NCBI RefSeq assembly: GCF_000787395.1
Contig: NZ_JRAA01000002.1
Location: 620,001-684,000, forward strand
Direction of reading: 5' to 3'
Length of the DNA: 64,000 bases
Source of the DNA: Solemya velum gill symbiont
Lineage (GTDB): Bacteria; Pseudomonadota; Gammaproteobacteria; Chromatiales; Chromatiaceae
The notes under the pieces were generated by a model. That model was not told the origin of the DNA. It searched no databases and worked only from the letters and a program-made list of their open reading frames with translations. Below are positions 35,519 through 45,282 of this stretch, in pieces. The position numbers were made by a program, and so were the translations under genes. Position 1 is the stretch's first letter. Each line of letters opens with the position of its first letter.

Positions 35519-38500
35519 CTACTGATTACTACCGTTCCTTACCGGTTTAATCCATTTTGCCAAGGTAATGAGCATGGCGTCAGGACTTATGGGTTTCGTT
35601 ATGTGATCATTCATGCCCGCATCAAGAGTTTTCTCTTTGTCACCCTTCATTGCATTTGCTGTCTGGGCAATCACGGGAAGATCGCGAAACTGTTCCTGTG
35701 CGCGTATTCTGCGTGTTGCCTCATAGCCATCCATAACCGGCATCTGACAATCCATCAGGACGCCATCGAAACTTTCTCTTGCCAATATCTTCAGTGCTTC
35801 CTGACCATTAGACGCCACTTCAGTATCAATACCATTCATAGAAAGAATGATACTTGCAAGTTCCTGGTTGACCTCATTGTCCTCTACCAGCAGTAGTCTC
35901 GCACCCTTCAACTTCTCTCTCGCATCAGCAACATCTATGACAGCCTTTCTGGAGAGACCTTTTTCAGTTTTACTATCCTCTAGTTGCTTGTCGAGGCGGA
36001 CAAAAAAGTGAAAATTGCTGCCCACACCAGGTTCACTTTCGATCCCGATCTCTCCACCCATGGCCTCTACAATCTTCTTTGAGATAATCAAACCGAGACC
36101 AGTACCGCCATATTTGCGTGTTGTTGAACTGTCCGCCTGACTGAATGGCTGAAACAGTTTCTTCTGCTCTTTAGACGAGATGCCGATCCCGGTATCTTTA
36201 ACACTGAAATTCAATACGTAGTCCTGCTCATTTTTCTCCTGTAGTGACACAGTCACTGAGACCTCGTCTCCTTCCGAGCTAAACTTGAGTGCGTTGCTTA
36301 AAAGATTCAGCAACACTTGACCAAGACGGGAGGGATCACCAAGTAGATGCTCTGGAATGTCTGAAGCAATGTCAGTTGACAGGGAAATCCCACGCTCAAC
36401 AGCGCTGGTTTTAATAATGCTGAGGTTACTGTTGAGAACCTCCCTGATATTGAAATCCACACGCTCCAACTCAAGCTTGTCTGCTTCAATCTTGGATAAA
36501 TCAAGAATATCATTCAGAAGAGAAAGCAACGCATTTGCTGAGCTGTGTGCCTTGCTGATGTAATTTGCTTGCACATCATCCAGCTCGGTGTTCAGTGCCA
36601 AATGTGTCATGCCGATGATGGCATTCATCGGTGTCCTGATTTCATGACTCGTATTCGCTATGAAAGCAGATTTTGCCTCGTTTGCTGCATCAGCCTGCTG
36701 CCTTGCGATAGCAAGAGCCCTGGTGCGAATTTCAACCAAATCCTCAAGATGGTGGCGGTGATCTTCTAGCTCCTTGACCAGTCGTTTTTTCTCTGTAATG
36801 TCCTCTTTCACCGCCACGTAGTGTGTAATCGACCCACCAGGCTGGCGAAGAGGGGAGATAATAGCGAACTCAATATACTCGCTGCCATCCTTGCGCTGAT
36901 TGATAAATTCACCACTCCATGATTCGCCTTGTGTCAATTTCCCCCACATCTCAGTGTAAGTCTTTTGAAGTGTCTTACCTGAATTAAGGATACGGGGATT
37001 CTGACCAATCGCCTCTTCACGACTATAGCCGGCTGCCTTGATAAAGGCCTCGTTCACGTACTCAATTTCTGTATCCAGGTTGGTGATCACGATACTCTCC
37101 GGACTCTGCTCCACTGCCTGCGAAAGCTTGCGAAGATTTTGATCTGCCAGTTTCTGTGCCGTGATGTCAGTGAAGGTGATAATGGCGTGGAGCAATTGCC
37201 CATCGGCATCCAATTCAGGGAATGCACTCACCAGGACCCAGACGCGATCTTTTCTGGCAGGATGATCAACGCCTATCATGAGACCGCGGATCGGCTGGTG
37301 CGTGTCGAGAACACGCTGCACGGGGTATTCTTCCAACGGCATAACTGTTCCGTCTTCACGAACGAAATTCCAGACCGGGTCGATGGCGACCTTCCCCTTC
37401 ATCTGCTCGACTGACAGACCCAGAATAATCGATGCCTGCTCGTTAGCAAGAAGGATTTGAGAATCGGGCCCATGTACGACCACGCCGGCTTGTAGATTTT
37501 GAACAAGTTGCCGGAATTCTTTCTCGCTTGCTCTCAGTGCATCCTCCGACTGCTTGCGCTCAGTAATATCAAGAAACACCGTGGCAAACTGCCCCGGTCC
37601 GGGGCTAAAGGCAGAGATGTCAAAGAAACGTTGCAGAGGTGGATAATAGGTTTCAAACTGGAGCGATTCACCTGTACTCACCACATTGGTATATTCATTT
37701 AAATATGGCGGTGGGGTAATGTCATATAATTCACTTGCCAATTGTCCTGCTGCTGTATCAGCACGTATTCCGATCAGTTGCTCAAAAGCAGTATTGACAT
37801 CGAGAATCCGGTAATCTATTGCATGCCCCTGCGAGTCATAGACCATTTCGTGCAACGCCACGCCCTCGGACATGGTTTGAACAAGGCTTCTAAATTTCAA
37901 CTCACTCTGCTGGATTATCTCCTGTGACTTTCGATGCTCAGTAATATTATGACCAATGCCGAGAACACCAATCAGTTTGCCATCCATGTCAAACATTGGT
38001 GTCTTGGTGGTTTCGAGAAGCTCTTCGTGACCATCACTCGCAAAGGTTATCTTCTCTTCATTGACAGAAGGCGCACCTTTCATCATGGCTTTTCTATCAT
38101 ATTCCCGGAAGAAATCGACAAGCTCCGGATCAAGAAAATCATAGTCTGTCTTGCCGACAATCTCAGCCTCGGTTGCCCCAAAGAACTCTTCAAAACGTTG
38201 ATTGCAAGCGAGGTAAACCCCGTCAGGATCTTTTAACCAGACCAGGTCCGGTAGTGTCTGCACCAACGTCTTCAGGAAACCCTTTTGATGACTGAGCTCG
38301 CTTTCCGACTGAACGAGTTTTTCATGATCTATTTCACCCATGATGGAACTTTCAAGTGTTCTTAGTACTGGCCTCAGACTATTAAACAGTCTTTCTTGAA
38401 ATAGATCCTCAATCGCAGTGCTCATAACCAGCACGCCATTATGAGACAGTGGATATACGGCAAAAAATTGATCCGTTACATTGTAACAACTGCTTAACTC

Positions 38501-38812
38501 AGCATGCCCTGGTGATCCGGGTGAAATTACAAGCGGATTCAGTTTAATAGACAAATCCAGGATGACCTTTTCAACATCTCTTATTGCTGTTACAGATTGG
38601 ACTTTTGGCACAGATGACAGCAAATAAAACCCCTGTGCGTCAGGATTCATCCACCAGACTGAAGCGCTTGTCAGATTGTAACGCGACATCAATACACTCA
38701 AGAAACGTTTTGATGTGTCATCCGGTCCCACTGACTGCCCTGTAGACAATGCCAGCTCATAGAGACGGAGTAACTCTTCCGTCAGGCTCTCGGATGGAAT
38801 AACGCGATTCAT
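35519..38812 (-). CDS. Hybrid sensor histidine kinase with four PAS domains and a receiver
   Basis: 1097-residue soluble kinase, no membrane helix. Layout: N-terminal uncharacterised region that may be GAF-like (1-170); PAS domains at about 180-300 (ITEHRKSQ end), 305-425 (ITERKQS), 430-560 (ITAQKLAD) and 562-690 (ITEKKRLV); coiled linker; HisKA with H-box NTSHEIRTPMNAIIGM; HATPase with DTGIGIS and GGTGLGLIISKKIVE; and a C-terminal receiver with LMDCQMPVMDGYEATR (phospho-Asp) and TKPIS. It needs a separate phosphotransfer partner, not in the window. It lies 23 nt after the FIST gene, so the FIST protein is its likely sensory partner. Confidence 0.93.
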   Translation of the reverse strand: MNRVIPSESLTEELLRLYELALSTGQSVGPDDTSKRFLSVLMSRYNLTSASVWWMNPDAQGFYLLSSVPKVQSVTAIRDVEKVILDLSIKLNPLVISPGSPGHAELSSCYNVTDQFFAVYPLSHNGVLVMSTAIEDLFQERLFNSLRPVLRTLESSIMGEIDHEKLVQSESELSHQKGFLKTLVQTLPDLVWLKDPDGVYLACNQRFEEFFGATEAEIVGKTDYDFLDPELVDFFREYDRKAMMKGAPSVNEEKITFASDGHEELLETTKTPMFDMDGKLIGVLGIGHNITEHRKSQEIIQQSELKFRSLVQTMSEGVALHEMVYDSQGHAIDYRILDVNTAFEQLIGIRADTAAGQLASELYDITPPPYLNEYTNVVSTGESLQFETYYPPLQRFFDISAFSPGPGQFATVFLDITERKQSEDALRASEKEFRQLVQNLQAGVVVHGPDSQILLANEQASIILGLSVEQMKGKVAIDPVWNFVREDGTVMPLEEYPVQRVLDTHQPIRGLMIGVDHPARKDRVWVLVSAFPELDADGQLLHAIITFTDITAQKLADQNLRKLSQAVEQSPESIVITNLDTEIEYVNEAFIKAAGYSREEAIGQNPRILNSGKTLQKTYTEMWGKLTQGESWSGEFINQRKDGSEYIEFAIISPLRQPGGSITHYVAVKEDITEKKRLVKELEDHRHHLEDLVEIRTRALAIARQQADAANEAKSAFIANTSHEIRTPMNAIIGMTHLALNTELDDVQANYISKAHSSANALLSLLNDILDLSKIEADKLELERVDFNIREVLNSNLSIIKTSAVERGISLSTDIASDIPEHLLGDPSRLGQVLLNLLSNALKFSSEGDEVSVTVSLQEKNEQDYVLNFSVKDTGIGISSKEQKKLFQPFSQADSSTTRKYGGTGLGLIISKKIVEAMGGEIGIESEPGVGSNFHFFVRLDKQLEDSKTEKGLSRKAVIDVADAREKLKGARLLLVEDNEVNQELASIILSMNGIDTEVASNGQEALKILARESFDGVLMDCQMPVMDGYEATRRIRAQEQFRDLPVIAQTANAMKGDKEKTLDAGMNDHITKPISPDAMLITLAKWIKPVRNGSNQ

Positions 38813-38835
38813 ATGCTGGTTCTCGTCATGGCGGG

Positions 38836-39936
38836 CTAAGAGTAAGCCAGAGAAATAACAAATGTCTTATTGTAAAACTCAAGCTTTGCGCTCTTATTCC
38901 CACATATTTCACCAATTGCAAGCACACCTTCAGCCTGTGTGTCTGTAAAACTATTCAACACCTCGTCAACAGCATTCAATTCATTCTCCAGGTCATCTCC
39001 GAGCATTAGTGCTCTTGAAAAGCAGTCAGAAACAAAGCAACTGGTCACCCCGGAAGTGTCGCTACACTCAGCAGTTGCCTGCCGCGCCGCATCAATCAGG
39101 GTGAATTTATCGCCTTCAGAAATATAGATGGCAGAATTCTCAGCCACCTGTGACAAGAAAACAATATCATCTGCAGGGTTAATATCGATAGGGTCCCTGA
39201 CAACATCTTCAGCAGCCTGCTTGCCAATAGTGATCGGATACCTGGAATTGATGTAGGGAAATACCGGCTTGTCTTTTAACTCAGGTGCGAGCTTCTCAAC
39301 TTCGTTTCTGTAAAAGCTCCCTGCTGACTCCCAGTTCAACTCACTGATCATGTTTCCATTTGTTTGCGTTGCAATAAATGGACCTGCCACGCGACTCCAC
39401 CCATGCTTGACCCTGTTATTAGTTTTATCCGGTAATAGTACTACGAGTCCGCCAGATGGAATCATTCCTTCACCAGCAAATATCGACTGCTCAACTCGCA
39501 AGTCATGGTATCCGGCTCCTGCACCTGCATAATTGATCTGCATACCGAAATGACTATAGATATCATCAAGAAAACCGTTCACATTCGGTGCCAGGCAGTC
39601 GACAAAAACGAGAGCACTTCTGAAGATATCAATATTATATGTCAGGAACTCTTCCTGCCAGTTACATGAATCCTCGGTCAGTGTTGCAGTAACCACCGCC
39701 GCTTGCTCCGGCAAGGGAATCGCAATCGCCCCTTTATCCTTGGACCGTGCTCCCTGAATAAGACCAGGGAAAATACCTCCATAGAGAAAGAACCCCCTGG
39801 CTGTTGCAGCCGACAGTAACTCGGGCATCTTGTCAGCATGCTTTTCCGATACATATAACAACCAGTTAGAAGTATCAGGATGTTTTCTGTGCAGAGTCTC
39901 AAGCAACTCATCAACTGAATTGAAAGGTAGATACAT
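38836..39936 (-). CDS. FIST domain signal-transduction protein
   Basis: 366-residue protein with FIST_N (about 20-215; GGIFPGLIQGARSKDKGAIAIPLP, LVFVDCLAPNVNGFLDDIY cut to motif positions 45-70 and 105-125) and FIST_C (about 225-360; AEGVLAIGEICGN and LEFYNKTFVISL are hallmark). FIST proteins are thought to bind small ligands such as amino acids and to feed histidine kinases or diguanylate cyclases. Soluble, first gene of a two-gene operon with the kinase. Part of the tRNA-Asn island. Confidence 0.9.
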   Translation of the reverse strand: MYLPFNSVDELLETLHRKHPDTSNWLLYVSEKHADKMPELLSAATARGFFLYGGIFPGLIQGARSKDKGAIAIPLPEQAAVVTATLTEDSCNWQEEFLTYNIDIFRSALVFVDCLAPNVNGFLDDIYSHFGMQINYAGAGAGYHDLRVEQSIFAGEGMIPSGGLVVLLPDKTNNRVKHGWSRVAGPFIATQTNGNMISELNWESAGSFYRNEVEKLAPELKDKPVFPYINSRYPITIGKQAAEDVVRDPIDINPADDIVFLSQVAENSAIYISEGDKFTLIDAARQATAECSDTSGVTSCFVSDCFSRALMLGDDLENELNAVDEVLNSFTDTQAEGVLAIGEICGNKSAKLEFYNKTFVISLAYS

Positions 39937-40038
39937 TAAATACTCCTTACTGATAGCTTTACAGCTGCTTCATTGACATTCTGATGAATTCTATACTGCC
40001 ACATTTTGAAGCGTTTACTATAAAATTAAAAGAAGGGG

Positions 40039-40119
40039 CACACTGCAATCGATATCAAATCATGCCTCAGACGTGATTCAGGATGCCATGAACGGTGACA
40101 CCTGCAAAACTACACCCAG
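40039..40119 (+). pseudogene. Remnant of an integrase gene 3' end
   Basis: Translates from 40043 as LQSISNHASDVIQDAMNGDT, identical to the last 20 residues of the island integrase (45429-46607), at about 90% DNA identity; the TGA stop has become TGC by an inserted C, and similarity continues ~15 nt past the stop (AAAACTACACCCAGG against AAAACTGCACACAGG). Everything upstream of it is unrelated, so only the end of an older related integrase survives. Confidence 0.88.
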
Positions 40120-40346
40120 GTGTAGGTCGTCAAAGCATATGGGACCACTTGAGCTAATTTCTAAGAGATACTTTTCTGCTCATAGCCGCTCCAGTTTAGC
40201 CTGCTAATCGCAGGTTTTGTACTTTTCTCTGTGTCATGGTGCGGGACTTGATGACAGCCCGCTGATCCAGAGTCTCATTTCTCCTCCCATAATAAACATC
40301 AGCAGGACTTTCGTGTAACCCACACAAAACAGAATTCCCACCCCAC

Positions 40347-40379
40347 ACCCGCCTTGGATCATCCTCGGCGGGTTTTCTT
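40347..40379 (+). terminator. Terminator-like hairpin before the small island genes
   Basis: Stem ACCCGCC/GGCGGGT with a 13-nt loop, followed by TTTTCTTTT. It lies 31 nt before the next start codon, so it could also act as a leader attenuator. Confidence 0.6.
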
Positions 40380-40409
40380 TTGTCACAACCACACAGGAGC
40401 ACCACCAAT

Positions 40410-40781
40410 ATGCTGCAATTCAAGCACCCCTCAGACATCTCTCAACTCTCTCCCACCGACCCCGCCCATCTCACTATCCAAGACCTCATCTCCCGTCTCA
40501 TCACCCCGCTGACCTCACCCGAGGGCATCTACGACCACGAGGCATACGGCTGGATTGTCCTCATCCAGGAAGGCGATCTCGAAAACCCTCTGACGGACAT
40601 CTGGCCGGACGGCGAGTGGACCCTCCTCAACATACCGTGGGAGGGCATTCTGCTTCGAGACGGCTTCTTCCAGGCGATCTACCTAGCCAATAATGATTTT
40701 GGATTGGTCTTCGTCATACCGGACGAGGAATGGCTCACACCAGAGGCACGTTCCATGTTGGAGGAACACCTTGATCCATGA
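40410..40781 (+). CDS. Unknown island protein
   Basis: 123-residue acidic soluble protein. Sequence is rich in Pro, Trp and acidic residues (YDHEAYGWIVLIQEGDLENP; DIWPDGEWTLLNIPWEGILL), giving it the look of a compact beta-rich domain. No family recognised. The ATG at 40410 follows CAGGAG ten nt upstream. The next gene starts 53 nt downstream with the same ACACAGGAG-type leader. Confidence 0.7.
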   Translation: MLQFKHPSDISQLSPTDPAHLTIQDLISRLITPLTSPEGIYDHEAYGWIVLIQEGDLENPLTDIWPDGEWTLLNIPWEGILLRDGFFQAIYLANNDFGLVFVIPDEEWLTPEARSMLEEHLDP

Positions 40782-40834
40782 TCCTTAACGCGGAGACCTG
40801 GGTATCTTATTTGATTACACACAGGAGAAAATCC

Positions 40835-41299
40835 ATGCCCGATTCAATCAAAAATCTCAAAACCTTCAAATGCCCTTCCCTTTCAGGCAAATCCACCCTC
40901 ACCTACCATCTCGGCTGTGACGAAGAACAGAAAGTCTATGTTCGGATTTACAACAACACCGGCAACGGCTTCTTCTCGAAAGAATGGGTCTCGCTCGATT
41001 TGGTCAATGAAGCACTCAAGAATGCTGCCGAACCGATCACCTCAATCGCCTTCTTCAAGCTGTTCAAACGCCAAAGTGTCAATACACCCTCCTTCCTGCT
41101 TGCGGCGCTCAAGAACGAGAAGCTGGTACAACCCATCAAGGGAAAACAGCGATGTCACGAACTGGCCGATCCCAAGCCCTTTCTGGGCAAGATGCAAAAG
41201 CTGATGTCATCCAAGACGAAGCCCAAGACCGTCAGGAAAAAAGCTCCCATGAAGAAGAAGGCTGCAGTATCCAGGAAGAAAACCGCCAAAACCGTCTGA
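40835..41299 (+). CDS. Unknown island protein with basic lysine-rich tail
   Basis: 154 residues. The N-terminal ~115 form a globular part (FKCPSLSGKSTLTYHLGCDE; EPITSIAFFKLFKRQSVNTP) and the last ~35 are an almost pure Lys/Ala/Thr tail (RKKAPMKKKAAVSRKKTAKTV region), as in histone-like or nucleic-acid-binding proteins. That suggests DNA or RNA binding; no family recognised. Start ATG at 40835 with CAGGAG 7 nt upstream; longer frames lack a ribosome site. Confidence 0.7.
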   Translation: MPDSIKNLKTFKCPSLSGKSTLTYHLGCDEEQKVYVRIYNNTGNGFFSKEWVSLDLVNEALKNAAEPITSIAFFKLFKRQSVNTPSFLLAALKNEKLVQPIKGKQRCHELADPKPFLGKMQKLMSSKTKPKTVRKKAPMKKKAAVSRKKTAKTV

Positions 41300-41459
41300 G
41301 AAATATCTCGTAACCGAGTAACACGAAGCGCCCTTCCACAAATCCCAAGAAAACACTCAACTTTTTCTATACGTCCTTTCTGCACTGAACAATGGCGATC
41401 CTATTTCGCCCCTCAGTAACTCAATCATTTCCAACACTTTTCATCTTTTCGGAGAAACC

Positions 41460-41642
41460 ATGATCACAGCAACGCTCTTGTTTTCGGCAATTGCACTCCT
41501 TCTTTTTCCTGTGACACGTCTGTACGGCTTGCTTGGCTTTACGGCTCTCACTTACCTCAATCCCATTCTCATGCTCAGCATCACAGTGCTTCTGGCATGG
41601 GGCTACTACTACCTGAAATTCAAAAAGAGGATCATTCCATGA
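41460..41642 (+). CDS. Small two-helix membrane protein (island)
   Basis: 60 residues, two hydrophobic helices (about 4-24 and 34-52) and a basic end (KFKKRIIP). CGGAGA precedes the ATG. The stop overlaps the next start (ATGA), so the two are translated together. No family recognised. Confidence 0.6.
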   Translation: MITATLLFSAIALLLFPVTRLYGLLGFTALTYLNPILMLSITVLLAWGYYYLKFKKRIIP

Positions 41643-41809
41643 ACTATCAAGACTACCTTTCCGATGCGCTTGAACTGCTTTCCGCCTGGAACCTGCCTGA
41701 CGATGAATTCACAGACGCAGTGAACGATCAGGCAAAACTCATGGCGGGATATGATTTCGATGAAACATGGGGAATGCATGTCGATAATCCCTACTCTTCT
41801 CACTACTAG
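41639..41809 (+). CDS. Small acidic protein coupled to the upstream membrane protein
   Basis: 56 residues, acidic, with helical NYQDYLSDALELLSAWNLP and DDEFTDAVNDQAKLMAGYDF. It overlaps the preceding gene by 4 nt. No family recognised. A role together with the membrane protein is inferred only from coupling. Confidence 0.6.
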   Translation: MNYQDYLSDALELLSAWNLPDDEFTDAVNDQAKLMAGYDFDETWGMHVDNPYSSHY

Positions 41810-42159
41810 CGCACTAGTACTTCCTCCCACTCCCTCCCAGTCCTTCCTTCCAAGCAATAAATCAAGACAGACATCAAAGCCGATTCACGTCGGAGGCTTT
41901 CTTACGTCTGCAATATTCCGGGGTGACGCAATGTTGCCCCAATACTTTTTCTTTTCTTTTTCTATCTCCACTCACAGGCATTCACAATTACTACTGCAAC
42001 AGATCGTAAGAACAGTGAAACTGATTTGCCATGGAAGGCCTTTCACATCCTCTTTATTGGTAAATATGCCTTGGCACACAGGGATATAATCTGTTGAAAC
42101 TTCTCTCATAACACTTCACTATCCTTGTAATATTGGCAATAACTTCAGGGGAACTCTTC
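41810..42159. other. Intergenic spacer in the island
   Basis: 350 nt, A+T-rich, no convincing gene. A weak hairpin (AAAGCCGA...TCGGAGGCTTT, 41876-41900) could end the upstream small-gene transcript, though its T-run is poor. A strong AGGGGA ribosome site for the next gene occupies the end. Confidence 0.5.
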
Positions 42160-42855
42160 GTGATTAAAATCCTCATCAAAAGCGCATCGGCCATTCTCAC
42201 TCGCACTGCCATGCTTTCAATAGTATTGGTGCTTCTACTCCTCTCAAACATCCTTTCCCTGACCAATTATTCTTTCAATGCGGCACTCTATGGATTGCTG
42301 GAAACAATCCCTTATACGAAGACACTGAAAGACACGCCCACCTCACGATACAGAAAAGTTATAAAAGATAACGACATTCTAGTAGACGACAATTACACGT
42401 TGGCAAAAACCACAAGATCATTTGAGAAGCAGGCTGAATTTGAGCGTCGTCAAAATAAAATTTTGGATGGAAAATACAAATCCCTTGTTAAGGACAACGA
42501 GAAGATCATTGAATCGAAACGTGTGCAAACCGAAAGAATCGAACATACTGCAAATAAAATTGCAAAACGCACTGCACGCAATGCGGCGTTGAATGTCTCA
42601 TCAGTACCTTTTGAAGTCATTCCTTGGATTGGCATCGCCACTATCGCCACTGTGACCCTTGCTGACATTAACGCAGGATGTGAAACGGTAAAAGACGTAA
42701 ATAACCTGATGAATGATCTTGGCCTTGCTACTAATAATGACGATAAAAAGACAGTTTGTGGCTACACTGTTCCGACTGTAGGCGAACTACAAAAGACAGC
42801 GATAGAAAAGAAAGATGAGTACATTGACATCTTAAAAGATATATTGACCTGGTAA
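42160..42855 (+). CDS. Unknown two-helix protein with basic coiled-coil core (island)
   Basis: 231 residues. Helix 1 at about 15-35 (TAMLSIVLVLLLLSNILSL), a long charged coiled coil (about 60-145), then VPFEVIPWIGIATIATVTLA as a second hydrophobic segment followed by GCETVKDVNNLMNDLG and a VCGY motif. The GTG at 42160 is chosen for the AGGGGA site upstream. The layout resembles the 152-aa protein at 55251. No function is known to me. Confidence 0.7.
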   Translation: MIKILIKSASAILTRTAMLSIVLVLLLLSNILSLTNYSFNAALYGLLETIPYTKTLKDTPTSRYRKVIKDNDILVDDNYTLAKTTRSFEKQAEFERRQNKILDGKYKSLVKDNEKIIESKRVQTERIEHTANKIAKRTARNAALNVSSVPFEVIPWIGIATIATVTLADINAGCETVKDVNNLMNDLGLATNNDDKKTVCGYTVPTVGELQKTAIEKKDEYIDILKDILTW

Positions 42856-43368
42856 TTCGCCTGCGATGGAGAATCCTGAAATCAGATATATCACGCGTGA
42901 CCGATTGATCCCCTGCACCTACACCCCCACCCCCTGACTTTTTCCCACTTTATCCACTGCCGCACACTTCTAGGTGGTAAAAGTGGGTTTTTCAATGGGG
43001 GGATGGGCAGTCTTTCTGTAAACCTACACCCTTCGCATTTCATTCTCTACACCGGCACCTAGAGATCAGTATGGACCAATTTTTTCCGAACATCATCACT
43101 GTCGCCTGTGTCTGTCACAAATGACCAGAATAAGTCATCAACGTCTTGTCTCCAAGCAATCGGCATGCCCACCAATCCCTGTAATGCATATAGCGAAAAG
43201 AAATCTGGAATCATTTTCCGCATTTAATTGACATTGCATTTGATAAACATAATAATTGGCAGCAGCTGAAATCTCAGCTCACTATTGATAGCCCTCATCC
43301 GTTACCCCTATCTCGACGGATTCCAAAAGTGTTAACGCACCCCGGTGCACTAGCATGGAATACGTACA
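42856..43368. other. Non-coding region before the primase-helicase; candidate replication or control region
   Basis: 513 nt without a credible gene. It has a C-rich tract (ACACCCCCACCCCC), then imperfect inverted arms 42935-42957 and 42974-42994 (…CCCACTTTATCCAC / GTGGTAAAAGTGGG…). The 14-mer AAAGTGGGTTTTTC at 42980 recurs directly after the primase gene at 45283. Confidence 0.55.
42980..42993 (+). repeat. 14-bp direct repeat flanking the primase gene, left copy
   Basis: AAAGTGGGTTTTTC, followed by a G-rich run ending ATGGGC. The same 14-mer lies at 45283-45296, followed by GGGGTGGGC. Confidence 0.7.
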
Positions 43369-45225
43369 ATGCTTCCTGAAAAAAATTCCGCTGCATCAGC
43401 AGCAAATATCAAAATTGAAGAAACTCAGGCGACTGAGCAACCGTCTGACACGGACATCACTGTAACCGACAAGTCATCACAAGATAATCTCCCTGATACG
43501 CAAGCATCAGAGAAGAAGGACGCGATCGATTCACCGATCAGTATCCCCGCTTCAGAACCTGGTGAAGTCGAAGGAACTACATCCACAGCAGTTGAAAGTG
43601 ACACTGATGATGTACCTACAAATCAAGACTTGATCGATACAGCCCTTCAGACCATTGAACGCGCTCTGGACAAGGCACCTGATGACAGTGTTGTGGTATT
43701 CGAGGGCCCGGTCATCGGTTCAATGGCCACACTGCGTCAACTCAGCATGGCGAATTATCAAAATTGTCGTGCCAAGTTCAAAAAGGCAAACAAGGCAATC
43801 TCCGTTTTGGCCATTGACCATGAAGTCGAACAATTTCTTCAGCAAACTGAGCTACCTAGTACCCATCATGCTTTTGCCAGTGCACTGATTCAATCACAGA
43901 CATTCGATGGCCATGCACCTGTCAGCCATAACGGACAACTGTATGCGTTCGATCCCATCTCGGGAATGTGGAAACCGATCACTGTGGATCATCTTGCACG
44001 TCGGGCTGCAGAAAGGTTCGACGGTCGCAAAAACTGCGATCGGACCAATGATTACAAGAATATCGCTGAGCATGCCATTACGCTGACTGCAGATCCTGAG
44101 TTCTTCGATAATGCCCCTGTTGGTCTGGCATGCCCTGACGGCTTCATCAGCATACAAGATGGTCAGGTCGTAACCCAGCTACTGACAGCCGATCATCGCC
44201 AACGTGTCCAGATCGACTTCACACCCACAGAAATTCCGACACCCCAGTTTGACGAATTTCTCGATGAGACATTTCAGTCCGATGTTCCAAATGAGAAAGA
44301 TCAGCAAATCACTCTGCTTCAAGAAGTTGTCGGTGCATTGATGCTTGGCATTGCCCACCGGTATCAGAAGGCCATAATTTTCTATGATCCATTTGGTCGT
44401 GCCGGCAAGGGTACACTCGAACGATGCATACGTGAACTGGTCCCGAAGGAATATGTCACGGCAATCTCTCCATTCAACTGGGGAAAGGAATATTACCTGG
44501 CCTCTCTTGCGGGTTCGCGTCTCAATGTGGTCGGTGAATTAACTGAACAGGACTCGATTCCATCGGCGGCATTCAAAACCGTGACGGGTGGTGACTTGCT
44601 CACCGGCAGGCATCCAAATCATCGTACGATTACGTTTAAGAATGAAGCGGGCCACCTGTTCATGTCGAATCACCTGATCAACACACGTGATCACAGTGAG
44701 GCTTTTTATACCCGATGGCTGATCATTGAGTTCCCTAACAGCAGATTGCGATCTGGCCTTCCGATTGACCCATCCCTGGCAGATAACATCATCAAGAGTG
44801 AGATGCCCGGTATCGCACACTGGGCGCTTCAGGGAGCGATGCGTTTGCTGGATCGACAAGCCTACTCCGGTTCGATTGCCCATGACCGTTTGATGGCCAA
44901 ATGGCGTCACACGGCCAACTCTCTTGAGGAGTTCATTCATGAAGAGTGTGAACTCGGCGACATGTCACTTTACGTTAAACGTTCAGACCTCTATAGCGAT
45001 TATAGCGACTGGTGCAAGGAGAATGGGCGCAAGCCATTTGCCAAAGGCAAGGTCAGGGAACTGCTTGAGCACAATATCGGTTTGGGTATCACGCACAGCA
45101 CCCTGAACGGCTATGAGGTGTTCCGTGGTGTCCGCATGAAGGAGGAGCCTGAACAGACTCGATACAACGCGCCACAGGCCAACACAGGCGATTCTGATAC
45201 CGACGTAGATGATTTTGACTTCTAA
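43369..45225 (+). CDS. D5/P4-family primase-helicase (SF3) of the island
   Basis: 618 residues. An acidic, low-complexity N terminus (1-95) is followed by a D5_N-like region (about 130-290) and an SF3 helicase (about 290-480) with Walker A-like FYDPFGRAGKGTLERC, the NVVGEL acidic motif and a sensor HLFMSNHLIN. The C-terminal ~130 residues form a winged-helix-like DNA-binding part (YSDYSDWCKENGRKPFAKGK). The catalytic primase (Toprim or AEP) signature is not evident, so helicase alone is the safer call. It lies between the 14-bp repeats and upstream of the integrase, the usual place in P4-like elements. Confidence 0.88.
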   Translation: MLPEKNSAASAANIKIEETQATEQPSDTDITVTDKSSQDNLPDTQASEKKDAIDSPISIPASEPGEVEGTTSTAVESDTDDVPTNQDLIDTALQTIERALDKAPDDSVVVFEGPVIGSMATLRQLSMANYQNCRAKFKKANKAISVLAIDHEVEQFLQQTELPSTHHAFASALIQSQTFDGHAPVSHNGQLYAFDPISGMWKPITVDHLARRAAERFDGRKNCDRTNDYKNIAEHAITLTADPEFFDNAPVGLACPDGFISIQDGQVVTQLLTADHRQRVQIDFTPTEIPTPQFDEFLDETFQSDVPNEKDQQITLLQEVVGALMLGIAHRYQKAIIFYDPFGRAGKGTLERCIRELVPKEYVTAISPFNWGKEYYLASLAGSRLNVVGELTEQDSIPSAAFKTVTGGDLLTGRHPNHRTITFKNEAGHLFMSNHLINTRDHSEAFYTRWLIIEFPNSRLRSGLPIDPSLADNIIKSEMPGIAHWALQGAMRLLDRQAYSGSIAHDRLMAKWRHTANSLEEFIHEECELGDMSLYVKRSDLYSDYSDWCKENGRKPFAKGKVRELLEHNIGLGITHSTLNGYEVFRGVRMKEEPEQTRYNAPQANTGDSDTDVDDFDF

Positions 45226-45282
45226 GTGACAGCAAGTGTCTCCGTACCTATCCCGACAGACCGCATTCGACCCCAAGTGGGG

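Larger units (their letters stand above)
39937..40409. other. Junction region between two parts of the island
   Basis: 473 nt without an intact gene. It holds the divergent start regions, the integrase remnant at 40039-40119 and a terminator-like hairpin at 40347-40379. The rest (40120-40340) shows no clear coding frame; a CCTGCTAATCGCAGG small palindrome lies at 40199-40213. Confidence 0.6.
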
